Shown here one piece after another: positions 1 to 9,775 of a DNA stretch of 64,000 nt. A program made the position numbers and the translations under genes. This stretch comes from Myrica gale (Eukaryota; Streptophyta; Magnoliopsida; Fagales; Myricaceae): the NCBI GenBank assembly GCA_963930655.1, contig OZ005608.1:17819271-17883270 (forward strand), written 5' to 3'. The notes beneath the pieces were generated by a model that was not told the DNA's origin, did not search any database, and was given only the letters and a program-made list of their open reading frames with translations. Position 1 is the first letter of the stretch; each line of letters opens with the position of its first letter.

Positions 1-1304
1 GCGTGATGAGCTGGAAAGACTCATCGTTCTGGTTGAAAATCAACGAAAGGAGTCACGGAAGATGCTGAGATGTTCGGCTTGTACTTCTCTTGCAGTGGAC
101 CGTGGGGCTGGGCTTCGTGAGTCCGATCAATTGAATAATTTGGGCCTTGTAACGGATGGCTCTGAGGCTCTCGTTGGTCTGGAGGGGGAGAGGGCGTTGG
201 GGGGGCTGAGTGGGTGGACCGAGATGGGATCCCTCGTGTTGGGCCGTGGGCCTGGGGCCGTTGAGCCTGGCCCATCCACGAACCTGGGTGTCGGGTGCCG
301 AGATGACCCATTGCAGGTGGAGTTTCGCGCCAGCTCCGTTCCCGTGGCAAACCTCTCGGCTGCTGATCGGACCTCCACGATGGTGGCAGCCTTGCCTTCG
401 GCGACCCCGTCTGTGGTGACAGGGATGGGTTCCGGCGTAACTCCGGTGCCGGAACAGTGTCACGAAGTTGGAGCAGATTTATCCCGTTTCTCGTTTGGCG
501 TGCCGGAGACGACGGGGGGGTCCTATTCGGCGCCAGATCTCGCCGATCTTCAGGTTCCGGGGAGTTGTGTTGCCGAACAGGGGAAGGAAAAGTTGGATCC
601 TTTTGCGGGGGCTATTTCCGGTGGTTTGGAGGAGGGGGAATGTTCTCGGGTGGGTCAGATGGTTGGCAATGTTGGAGTTCCAGAGGAGGTAATGCTTGAT
701 GTAGCGGGCACTGTTGGAGGGGAGTTGATTTCGCTGGAGGTGGGAAGGCTAGAAACAGCGGGCACTGTTGGAGAACCAGTTCTAGAATCTCAACCCTGGA
801 CAGTCAGTGTCCCTGGTAAAGCTGTGGGGGGGGATTCTCCGGCGTGGGTCTTGGAAATGGTTTCTTCGGTGGGTCAGTTGGTTGGGGTGTCGTGTGGTGG
901 TCAAGAGGATAAATTGAGGGACCTCTTTGCAGCGTTGGAACGTAATCGGGTACCGCTTTCTTCGCAAAAGTCCAGAAAGTCAGGAGGGAGGATGATAAGG
1001 GAGTTGAAGGGGTTGAAATCGTCGGTTAATTATGAAGGGTCTGCAGCACTGTCTACGAAGACGTAATGTTTGCTAGGGGTCTCTTTTGTGGCATCTTGGG
1101 GGTTATGAGGGCGGTTGTTTTAGTGGCATCTTGGTGTCTTGGGGGTTCTGAGGGCGGTTGTTTTTGTTTTTGTGGCATCATGAGGGTGTTTTTGTTTCTT
1201 GGGAGAGCCTCAGTATTTTCTCTTGTACTGTTGTCTCCGTTGTTGCGTGTACTTTGTTTTTTTCTTTTTTTTAATAAAATTGGCTTAATTATCAAAAAAA
1301 AAGA
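1..1304 (+). mobile_element. 3' part of a LINE-like non-LTR retroelement, ORF2 absent
   Basis: The segment consists of an open frame that enters from the left edge, a short GT-rich 3' untranslated stretch, an AATAAA at 1273-1278 and an A9 tail at 1294-1302. This is the layout of a target-primed retroelement end. Plant LINEs normally have ORF2 (endonuclease and reverse transcriptase) between ORF1 and the tail; here the tail follows the ORF1-like frame after about 240 bases. The copy is therefore either internally deleted or an ORF1-only non-autonomous form. The target duplication cannot be checked because the 5' end is outside the window. It lies on the strand opposite to the NAL1-like exons and may sit in an intron of that gene. 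Confidence 0.6.
2..1066 (+). CDS. LINE ORF1-like protein, C-terminal part (partial at left edge)
   Basis: The frame is open from base 2 to a TAA at 1064-1066, about 354 codons, so the first Met (base 62) is probably not the true start. The body is low-complexity, rich in Gly, Val, Ser and Pro. The C-terminus has the pattern R-E-L-K-G-L-K-S-S-V-N-Y, which I recognise as the usual closing motif of plant LINE ORF1 proteins of the DUF4283 / CCHC knuckle type. Those proteins bind RNA and form the RNP of the element. The DUF4283 and zinc-knuckle regions would be upstream of the window. The assignment rests on the C-terminal motif and the poly-A end that follows. It is GC-rich compared with its surroundings. 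Confidence 0.5.
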   Translation, partial: RDELERLIVLVENQRKESRKMLRCSACTSLAVDRGAGLRESDQLNNLGLVTDGSEALVGLEGERALGGLSGWTEMGSLVLGRGPGAVEPGPSTNLGVGCRDDPLQVEFRASSVPVANLSAADRTSTMVAALPSATPSVVTGMGSGVTPVPEQCHEVGADLSRFSFGVPETTGGSYSAPDLADLQVPGSCVAEQGKEKLDPFAGAISGGLEEGECSRVGQMVGNVGVPEEVMLDVAGTVGGELISLEVGRLETAGTVGEPVLESQPWTVSVPGKAVGGDSPAWVLEMVSSVGQLVGVSCGGQEDKLRDLFAALERNRVPLSSQKSRKSGGRMIRELKGLKSSVNYEGSAALSTKT

Positions 1305-1305
1305 A

Positions 1306-2356
1306 CTTTGAACCTTCACTCTCTTGAACTGAGAGCTTAAGTGGGAATTCTAAGATACCTATGAAGCATGCAAGTCACCAAGATTCAAAATGAAGCCAAG
1401 GCAGCTATGGATTGTGCCCGACCTAGAATGATGAAATCAACCTCAACAAATAAAATCGGTTAAATAGAACCTATGAGAGTCAATTTTATATAAGCTCGAA
1501 GTAAATTATGATCATCAAATTAACAATTACGAAGATATTAACATCATATGCCCTGGGCTTCTTTTTATCGTTTTTTAAGAACTCAAATGAACGAACACAG
1601 TAACATTTATTCTATTTGTTCTCACATGAATATAAATAATTGACTGCCCTAATACCAAACAACATCCATTAACTTTAGAAGTTTATGATTGTTGTTCTGT
1701 ATTTTTGAGCTTTATCTAAAGTACCAATATAATAAGTTTCCCAAGAGCATCATCTCAGCCTTTAGCTTGGGGATATTAAGGCAAATATAAGCACCAAAAG
1801 ATACAAAATGCAGTTAGCTGGACAGGGCAAGTCCTGTAGCTGTATGCCTTGATAGAAGTGAAAGCATAGCAGGGAAATTCAGCTGTCTGAACGCAGAGTA
1901 CATAAAATTAATGTCAGGAAACCAGCAAAGATTAGGCATTTTTTATGTTGTGCAATTAAAAGAGACCAGCAGAGAGTAGGCATTCTGATGTTATGAAACA
2001 CCTAAATCAAATCATGGCCAATAAGCCCACCAAAATTGTCCCCATTCTCTGCATAATCCTGAATGCCAATATCGCTCTAAGAATAAACGAATGCTTCGAA
2101 ATGTAAAGCAGATGAAAGAGTGGTGAAGGTTGTTACCCAAACAAAAAAAGGAATGGTAAAGGCCAGACATGACTATTACTAAGCTAGCAAGCTTCACCTG
2201 GTGATTAGCCAGGTAAAATTATGCCGCAGAATGGGGATCGACCATACAAAGACAACACATAGGTTCCATCTATATAAACTAGTCTAGCAAAAAGCATATG
2301 CAGGTCTGCATCCCACAAACAACAAGCATATGCATGCTCGGGAAAGTGAAAAATAC
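1306..2356. other. No certain gene; presumed intron or 3' flank of the NAL1-like gene
   Basis: I see no exon that continues the NAL1 reading frame in this stretch on the minus strand. The next NAL1 exon, which begins the catalytic domain, would be easy to recognise. Either the intron runs past the left edge, with the LINE copy inside it, or the gene is truncated. A short minus-strand open piece at about 2012-2083, behind a TTCTTAG acceptor-like site, is described in the findings. Confidence 0.4.
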
Positions 2357-3196
2357 CTGAGAACCTGAACCAATATATGGATCACCACCACGAAAGTCAT
2401 CCACAATCTCAGTGTATAACTGCTCTTTCGGAGCAGGCTCAGGTGCACCAAAATACGAGAACTCTACAACGTCAACATCACACCAAACACCACCAGGGCC
2501 CTGATTTAAAGATTCAAATGTCTCGATAATTAACAGTTAAAATTAAAGCAACCTGAGCCAAGCGCATAGGAAAATGATCCGCTTCCCCCACCCCAGACAC
2601 ACACCACACCCAAAAAATATTTGGAAAAAGAATTGTAAGGGAAGATAATGGTCATATAGAAGTATTTAATCAGGAAGGTGAAATAAACATGATTTCCTGA
2701 CCTCTAGGGCGGTAGGAAGACACTGGATGGGGCTAAGCCATTGCTTGTGAACTTTCCTGGATACAAAAACAAGAATAGCTGGTATGTCAGTTAACACACC
2801 CTGTCGAATGCGAAATCCAATTGCTGTGCCAAGACTGTAACAACGCAAGATCTTGCTATGAAATGCCCTTATAGTCATGAGTTCAAGCAATGTTGTCGCC
2901 TGCTGGCCTTTGGGCAACCGGCCAAGAGTTCCAGGTAGCACCCCTTTCTGTAGATTTACAAAATAGTTTGCCCTCTCTTCAGCAGCATCATTTAGACGGC
3001 TTGAAGTTGGCCATGAGAAGTAAGCAGCACTACTCTCACAGTGCTGTCCAGCTGATGTAAAGGGTTGAAGCGTTGGTGGACTTAATGTAGGTATATTAGA
3101 ATGACTGCAACAGTTTCTTTCAAGATCTAGAGCAGATTCCTCAGATAGTGCTGAAGCGGAGCAACGGAACCTCATAATAAGTCTATTCCGTTCCAT
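2357..3196 (-). CDS. NAL1: NAL1-like trypsin-fold protease, first two coding exons (partial)
   Basis: Exon 1 covers 2702-3208 with its ATG at 3194-3196 and encodes 165 residues. Exon 2 covers 2357-2500 and encodes 48. Seen: acceptors TTTTTGACAG (5' of the ATG exon) and AAATCAG, donors GAG/GT and CAG/GT, and a consistent phase 0. The peptide contains A-A-Y-F-S-W-P-T-S, R-A-N-Y-F-x-N-L-Q-K-G, L-P-K-G-Q-Q-A-T, M-T-I-R-A-F-H-S-K-I-L-R and G-P-G-G-V-W-C-D-V-D-V-V-E-F-S-Y. These are signatures of plant NARROW LEAF 1, a protease known from rice to control leaf width and vein patterning. The region present is the N-terminal part only; the catalytic His/Asp/Ser exons are not in the window. There is no stop or frameshift in what is visible. 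I cannot say whether it is a functional gene with a very long second intron or a fragment. Confidence 0.88.
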
Positions 3197-3210
3197 ATTA
3201 AACTTTACCT

Positions 3211-3840
3211 GTCAAAAAGAATCTAGTGAATAGTGACAAGAAACCAAAGTCAACAGATGATGATATAAGAAAACAACAAAAATCTAAGAAGCAAGGCAAA
3301 CAACATAAAACAGAAAAAGAAAACATAATTGCATCCTCGTCCTTGATAAATACATCAAAAGTAGCTTACAGTAATTATTCTGGACACATATCAAAAAGCT
3401 TGAGCTTAGCTACAGAAAGGGAGAAAAGAAAATAAAGAGTATGTGGATGCAGCAACTCCATAATCAGCCAACACACTAACTGGAAATTAAAGAAAACAAA
3501 ACCGCGAGTCGTAAGCTCTGCAGCTGGAATACCAAAAAAGAATTTGGAAGAACAAAGTGACTTCCATAAAAAAGAAGGCATCAACACATCAACATATTAA
3601 ATCTGCACGATAGCAAGCATATTGTTTCCACAAATGTTTCAAAAACATAGAAAAGAAGTATTTGAACTGCATAATGAAGAGCAAAAGAAACACCGGAATA
3701 GGTAAATGTTGAAAAGAAGGCACTGCCAGCACCTGTCAACCATTGTACAAAATTTCACCACAAATTAAAAGAAGTTACCCATTACATGGGATATCTTCTT
3801 TCTATTAATTTTTCAATTATAGTGTATCTGACCCAGCCGG
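3211..3840 (-). other. Presumed 5'-leader intron of the NAL1-like gene
   Basis: The ATG exon is preceded by a good acceptor (TTTTTGACAG ending at 3209), only 12 bases before the start codon, so the 5' UTR must be spliced. The donor and the first non-coding exon are not identified; they would lie further right on the minus strand, possibly near 5.6-5.7 kb. No coding signal is visible here. Confidence 0.4.
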
Positions 3841-3849
3841 TTTATTTTA

Positions 3850-4500
3850 GGCTTAATTAGTCCCACTAATCCCTGAGGTATTGCCCAATCTCAAACTAGT
3901 CCCTAGAGTAAGTTTCGTCCTAGACTAGTCCCCATGGAATTCTTTCTGTCCTAAGGTGGTCATTTCGTCAACTCGAGTGATCCCTAAATGAAACAAATCA
4001 AACTTAGCTAATGGGACACGTGTTAACCAATTGCCAATAACTACGTGTCCCTTTTAATTTCTTAATCACCTAACATGCCATGTATGACTAGTCCCCCTTT
4101 AATTTCTAAATCAACCAGCATGTCATATATGACTAGTCTCTATTAATATTAATTCCACCTCAAATTCTCTACGCAAGGGAAAAATTCTCGCTATCAACTC
4201 TCCCATAAACACTGAGTTGGTCCAACCTGGCGTAGAGAATTTAAAAGTAAAATTAAAATTAATAAGGACCAGTCGTACGTAGCATGCGGGGTGATTTGGC
4301 AATTAATTATTGACAAATGGTTAACATGTGTCCCTATTAGCCCCATCTGATTTTTTTTTTCATTTACAGGGTCACTCAATTTAACGAAATGACCACTTTA
4401 GGACAAGAAGAATTCTATAGAGACCAGTATAGGACAAAACTTACCAGAGGGACCAGTTTGAGATTAGGCAATACCCCTAGGACTAGTGAACTAATTGAAC
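3850..4500. mobile_element. Foldback MITE, Mutator-type, 9-bp target duplication
   Basis: The two ends are long imperfect inverted repeats of about 100 bp. GGCTTAATTAGTCCC at the left pairs with the reverse complement of GACTAGTGAACTAATTGAAC at the right. Both arms contain the blocks GGTATTGCC, AATCTCAAACT and GTAAGTTT. The 651-bp element is flanked by TTTATTTTA (3841-3849) and TTTATTTTT (4501-4509), a 9-bp duplication with one mismatch, as made by Mutator-like transposases. There is no ORF of interest inside, so it is non-autonomous. It sits upstream of the NAL1-like ATG, probably in the leader intron. Confidence 0.8.
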
Positions 4501-4509
4501 TTTATTTTT

Positions 4510-5970
4510 AAAACAAGCTGGACAACTGAAGTTGCTGCATTTGCCACTCATACAGCAACGATTCTCCATTTGTTTCTGGTTTCTTCTGATATAGTCCCTA
4601 TATGCAGACAAAATATATCTCAAGTTTAACGGCATGTAGCAGTTTCAGCATTTCTATTTGTTATCAGAAAAAGTTCACAATTATCAGATAGCAAAGTTCA
4701 TAACAACGCCATAATTTTTGGTTGAACTTGTACTACCCCAACATTAAGTGAACAGTAAAGACAGAAGAATAATTTAAAAAGTGAGAGTAAAACCACTGGG
4801 GGCTCCGAGATGAAATCTGAAAACAGAGATGAACTTTGTCAAAAATCCTCCCTACACTAACTACGGGAATAATATATCTTAAAAATTCCATAGTCATGAC
4901 GTGTTCCACCAAAAATAAAGAGAAAGTAAGCTTTAACCCCACAAATGACAATTTTTTATACAATAAGAACAAACAAAAGAAAGGAAAAGCATAATTAAGC
5001 GAAGAAAACCGAAAAGATGTGGTAGTGGTAAAGAAGGGGGCGGCGAAAAAAGCTGAGAAATTAAGCAGAAGCATCTGAAAAGGCATGGTAAAGTCACCCA
5101 CTTGTTTGGTTACCGAGAAAAAACTGACAGAAAGAATTGGAAAATGAATCAACCCAAAACATAAATCTTCTGATTCGTAGCTCTCAATAATCATAACCTC
5201 ACTTCACTAAGTGTTTTCAAGAAGAAAACCTAACCAAGAATAAAATGTTAAGTCTCAAATTTCTTCCATATTACAAAGAGTTCTCAGCAAACAAACAGAA
5301 CAATAACAACCTTCTACAAAAAAAGGAAAAAAAAGAGAGAGAACAATAACAAACCGTATGCTTTCCCTTGTACTATTAGTATTGTGGTCTGTATTTACCG
5401 AATTAAAACGCTTCAAACATTCATGCAGGTTCCAGGAAATGGGTACCACGAATGATAGAACGCGAGAGAGAACAAAGAATAAAGTACATAAAAATCACAG
5501 CGCCAATAGATGAAAAGCGGTTCGTTCGAGAGCCCAAAGAAAAACTAGAGGAAAAAGCAAACACAGAAAGCAAAATCACATTTTTACAGACAGAAGCTCT
5601 AAAACTGACCGTGCAGAAAAAATATCCAATAAATCAGAGAGAATAGCAAGAAGTGGCAGACTCATTAATCAAAAAGCAATGGTGAAGGTGTAAAATTTTA
5701 AGAGCCTCTATCTCTCGTGCCCCCAGTAGGAACGGACATGAAGGAAGAATTCGTTTAAAAGCTGCAGAGATTGGCAGCTTGTGTGCTATGTATCGGCACA
5801 ACGGTGGTTGACTTAAAACCCCATGAAAAGCCAGAGTAGCTTATTGCGCCTACACATAAATATTCATAAATCTGGTAAAGTTAGCTGCGTACGAGCTTAG
5901 CTTGTCGTGAGTTGCCAATAATTTATCAAACACTTCACTTTACTTTTATGGGAAAGAGCCTTGGTGGGAA
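4510..5970. other. AT-rich stretch without a recognisable gene
   Basis: Several open frames occur, including a 153-codon one on the minus strand at 4733-5194. They are made of AT-rich simple sequence and show no family motif. If the NAL1-like gene is intact, its promoter and first exon should lie here. Confidence 0.35.
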
Positions 5971-5971
5971 T

Positions 5972-6088
5972 TATGTCAGGCGTACGCAGCTTCGTGATAA
6001 GGTCATTGAGGACATTCTTTAAAGCCATTCGTTTGCACTGTATGATGAATCTGCCGTGTATTGTCACATGCATGATGTATCTTGACAT
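5972..6088 (+). pseudogene. Possible NLR (NB-ARC, MHD-motif region) remnant
   Basis: One frame reads L-R-D-K-V-I-E-D-I-L, a stop, then S-H-S-F-A and, before another stop, Y-C-H-M-H-D-V. The spacing of K-V-I-E-D-L and a C-x-M-H-D-V is that of the ARC2/MHD region of plant NLR immune receptors. Only about 40 codons are involved, with two stops, and nothing recognisable flanks them. It could be chance. Confidence 0.22.
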
Positions 6089-6152
6089 TCACAGATGTTA
6101 CTGTTAGTGTGAGAGACATTTTCATAAATCTGACCTTTCTAAATACGAATAT

Positions 6153-6308
6153 AGATTTTCTTTTATAAGCTGGAGAGCTGCAACAAGTATAGCAATTCTC
6201 TCTTAAGTCTGATATAGAAACACTTATTAGAGATTTTCTTTTATAAGCTGGAGAGCTGCAACAAGTATAGCAATTCTCTCTTAAGTCTGATATAGAAACA
6301 CTTCTTAG
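6153..6308. repeat. Tandem duplication, 78 bp x 2
   Basis: Bases 6153-6230 are repeated at 6231-6308, starting AGATTTTCTTTTATAAGC and ending CACTTATTAG / CACTTCTTAG. The copies differ at only about one base, so the duplication is young. It lies at the outer end of the left inverted-repeat arm; the right arm has a single copy. Confidence 0.9.
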
Positions 6309-7362
6309 TGCATAACATTAGTTTAAATTATAGCTATTCTTCATTTCGCAAGTCTATCACTATAACACCACCAAAACCACTAATCAATCTCAATCAATAT
6401 AGGTTTAAAGTTTTTGCTTTCCAGTTTTTTTAAGTGTTGGATGTTACTTCTTTTCTGAACAATAAAAATCACTTTTTCTTTTTTTCATTTTTCTAAAAGT
6501 AAATACATTTTCTATTCATTACCTATCACATTTTTAACTTTACTTCTTAAACTAGCAATACGTTTATAATATAATATATTAAGATTTTACCATTAAATTC
6601 TTAAATACTCTTAAACTTTAATTCGTTACACCTCAATCCAAAACTTTATTTTTATCATGATTTCATCTTCTAACTAACTCGGGACGTTGTCTATATCGAA
6701 TCCTATCACACATACAGAACACATGACCCTTCCCTAGTGTAAAAATATCATTAAGCTCCTCATTCGTTGAAGAAAAGAGATTTAATCAAAACATATCAAA
6801 TTGCTGAGTTGTATAAGGGCTGTTGGCTAATGTTTTACCAGCAGGGCCCATCCAAACAAAATCCAAATGAGTGGCTTTTTTTTTCTCAACAAATGGGGGC
6901 ATAATGATATTTTTACACGAGAGGAGAGTCATGTGTTCGGCATGTGTGATGAAATTCGTTCTAAATAAAGTCCCAAGTTGGTTGGTGATGAAACTGTAAT
7001 AAAATAAAATTATGACAGGTGAGTGAATTAAAATTTATGGAAGATATTTTAAAAATAAAGTGATAGTTTGAGAGGTTATTGATATTTTCCCTTTTTTAAT
7101 ACCAGCAAAAACTAAAAGTCAACACGAGATTGTTGTGCGTGTTCGAGGTTTGCTGTAGGGTAAATCTTTTGAATGCCATCAAATTTGATCAGGTCTGAGC
7201 TAGTACATAAGAATGCCTTGAATTTCCTTCCTTAGAAAAAAAAAGATGGGAGTTGAAAAATATGTAAGAAATCCCTAGTCTTCGTCGGATGAGATTACAC
7301 AACAGGGTAACGTTCAACTCTTATCTGTTATGTTAAGATGAGTCAGCATTTTCCTACAGGAC
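6165..7362. repeat. Left arm (blocks A-B-C) of a large permuted inverted repeat
   Basis: Three blocks recur in inverted orientation at 9776-10803. A is 6165-6720, B is 6825-7240 and C is 7255-7362. C contains TCTTCGTCGGATGAGATTAC and matches 10697-10803 almost perfectly. A and B are themselves diverged inverted copies of each other, sharing TAATGATATTTTTACAC, TCATGTGTTC and CGTCCC/AGTCCC-AAGTT, so each arm is a foldback too. No coding frame is present. Confidence 0.8.
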
Positions 7363-8046
7363 ACGTTTTTTTTTTCTATCTCCACACGTATTGTTGTAAA
7401 TTCCCATCCATAAAAAACAACCAGTGACATGTTTTACTTTATAAGTGCCAATCAACATTCTGTGGATGTCCTTCTACCAGTTACTTAAATAGTACGTTCG
7501 GTTAAATAAAATTATTGTGATTTTTTTAAATTCTCGTAATATAAAAAATTTTATAATTAAATATTATTTTTAATATTATATAAAAATAATTAAAACACGT
7601 ATACTAATAAATTAATATTATTTAAAAAAAATTTAAAAAAAATTTCCTAACCGAACACCTAGAGGTTGAGTACATCTACCACATCACTAATGATGCATTC
7701 ACGTTTTCACTTTCCACAACACAATCATTCAGAAAGTAAAGGCCCGGTCCCGATTCTGACATCTTTTCACTTTCGGCACTTTTACCCTATGGGGATCCCT
7801 AGCATTTTCAGAGAGGCTGTAAATCAAATTTAAAAAAAAAAACAGAGGTTGGAAATGACATTTCCAGCCTCTATCGGGATGGCTTCGGGATATTACCCCA
7901 TGGTCATGTCTCCTGATACTTCATGCGACATCATTCTTTTTTGGTATAAACCAAAAAAAAAAGTAGCCGGACTTTAAAATTTTTATCTTTAAAAAAAAAT
8001 TTATGAGACTCGGAACATTTGTCTTTGTAGTTTAGACTCATGATTC
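7363..8046. other. No gene seen; AT-rich spacer
   Basis: Mixed AT-rich sequence with poly-A runs at 7829-7840 and 7947-7962. No exon, TIR pair or RNA gene was recognised. Confidence 0.3.
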
Positions 8047-8240
8047 GGGGTGGTTTGTGTGGTAAAATTTTTGTGTTGTTAAAATTTTTGGTATTAGATT
8101 TAGTGAAAAAGTGAAGAGAGAGGTAATTTTTTATATTTTTTGTAGTGAAAAATTATGATTTGAAGGGAGAGAGATTATATTGTAATATTTTATTGTGAGA
8201 AGGTAAAAAATTTTGTAAAATTTTCCATACAAACGCACCC
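8047..8240. mobile_element. Tourist-like (PIF/Harbinger) MITE, copy 1
   Basis: Terminal inverted repeats GGGGTGGTTTGTGTGG and CCATACAAACGCACCC bound a 194-bp AT-rich core. It is flanked by the 3-bp direct repeat TTC (8044-8046 and 8241-8243). The core shares GTGAAAAAGTGAAGAGAG and GGTAATTTTTTATATTTTTT with the element at 63370-63556, so the two are one family. No coding capacity. Confidence 0.72.
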
Positions 8241-8439
8241 TTCATCGTCTACTGACGAGTTAAATTTTAAGAGTATTTGAGTACGAGTATAGCATTCTTT
8301 TTATATAATAAGGCGTAACGCCCACTTTCATGTTCACAGCCCAAACTTCAACGGCTATCATGCAATGATACCAACATCCAATCATCCACTATAATAATAA
8401 TAAAAAAAGATAATATAATTTGTGGGTTCAATTATGAGA

Positions 8440-8775
8440 AAATTTTGTATTTTTACTCACTGAGTTTTCACATGATTTTAAAATTTCTAAAATAATGTCA
8501 AAACTTACTAGGTTTGGTCCTTAGAATAATAAGTTACTCAACTTAACTGAGATTTAACGAAATTTTTTCCAACCAATCACAACTCACCACATGGCATAAA
8601 ATTTAAAATTTAAAATTAACTTTTTATTGACACGTGGAAAGTTGTGATTGGGCAAACAAAATTTGGTGAAATCAGTTGGGCAGAGTGATCTACTATGTTA
8701 ATGACCTAAAAATCGAGAGTACATATAAATTTTCAGTTCAATTTTGGCAATAAATTTTTGCGTGCTTCCGGTTGT
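8440..8775. repeat. Foldback element (MITE-like)
   Basis: The centre is a clear inverted repeat: AAATTTTTTCCAACCAATCA and CACAACTCACCACATG at 8559-8594 match, in reverse complement, CACGTGGAAAGTTGTGATTG and the AT-rich stretch after it at 8631-8665. Weaker complementarity continues outwards. The outer ends and a target duplication are not clear, so the boundaries are approximate. Confidence 0.5.
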
Positions 8776-8934
8776 TTAAATAGCAATCATATTGAATTAC
8801 CCACAAAAGATAGGAATAATATTTTTTGAAGTCTTGGGCATGAGTTGTTTTCTATAGGGGTTTATTAGTAAAACGTTCTTAACACAGTATATGTAGAAAA
8901 GAAAAGTAATTTTAAAATTTTGGGAAAAAATACT

Positions 8935-9212
8935 TTAAACTCTCTAACTACTAATACAATTTCAAATTGGAGTCTAAACTAATATCTTTGACACATGGAA
9001 CCAACTTACCAAATTTCATCAATTATGGCCCCTAAAAAATATTCAACTATCAAACTCGTGTCACTTGTATTATGAATGAGCCACGTGGTATAATTTTGAC
9101 ATTCAGAGTGCAATTTGATTAATTATGAAAATTGAAGGATTTAATGTATCAAGATTAGTAGTTTAGACCTTTATTTTAAACTGCATTGGTAATTAGAGTT
9201 TCAAATTGACTT
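8935..9212. repeat. Foldback element (MITE-like)
   Basis: The left flank (TTTAAACTCTCTAACTAC, CAATTTCAAATTGGAGTC) is inversely related to the right flank (ATTGGTAATTAGAGTTTC, TAGTAGTTTAGACC). A related sequence, with ATCAATATTGGTAGTTTGGG, occurs near 63.14-63.2 kb. No target duplication was established. Confidence 0.5.
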
Positions 9213-9430
9213 TTCCTCTTAAAATTTTGGTGGGTAGAGAAAGAAGGCTTTTAAACAAAGGTGAAGTCCTTTTGTTTTTTTTTTGGTTCAAGCCGAAGAA
9301 TAAAACTTGTAAGCAACAAAGATATAAATAATAATAATAATAATAATAAAATCTCTTTTTCTTCTTTTTTTTTTCCCTTTTTGTTTACCTGAGCTAATGC
9401 TGAAACAGTTTCTAACACAAAATAGAACAT

Positions 9431-9755
9431 CACTACTAGAATTTTCAATTTTAGTGACGAAATTTTAGGCGACAAAATAATTTTCGTTACTAAAAGTAAA
9501 CTTTTTGTAACAAATTTTTATTTTTGTCATTAAAAGTCATTTTTAGTGATGAAAACTGATTTTGTCACAAATTTCATCACATCATTCTTTATTTGTGACA
9601 AATTTGAATTCCGTCACCAAAAATAAGTTTATTGTGACGAAAGTTTCGTCACTAAAAAAATAAAAAATCTTTAAAAAAAATTTAGTGTAGAAAATAGTTG
9701 TCACCAAAAGCAAAACGATTTTGTAACAAAATGTTTCGTCTCTAATACCGTGAGA
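9431..9755 (+). mobile_element. CACTA-type transposon, 5' terminal fragment
   Basis: The sequence begins CACTACTAGAATTTTC, the standard CACTA terminus. It is followed by many copies, in both orientations, of a sub-terminal motif close to TAGTGACGAAA / TTTCGTCACTA (for example 9452, 9560, 9648). No matching TCTAGTAGTG end is found to the right; homology fades near 9755 where the right inverted arm begins. It is a truncated end with no transposase sequence. Confidence 0.6.
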
Positions 9756-9775
9756 TCGTCTCAATAGGGTTTCAT

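Noticed and set aside
21-463. Minus-strand ORFs rich in Pro, Arg and His at the left edge
   Set aside because: They mirror the GC-rich LINE ORF1-like frame on the plus strand and show no motif of their own.
4733-5194. 153-codon minus-strand ORF rich in Phe and Leu
   Set aside because: It arises from A/G-rich simple sequence on the plus strand, with no recognisable domain and no splice or promoter context.
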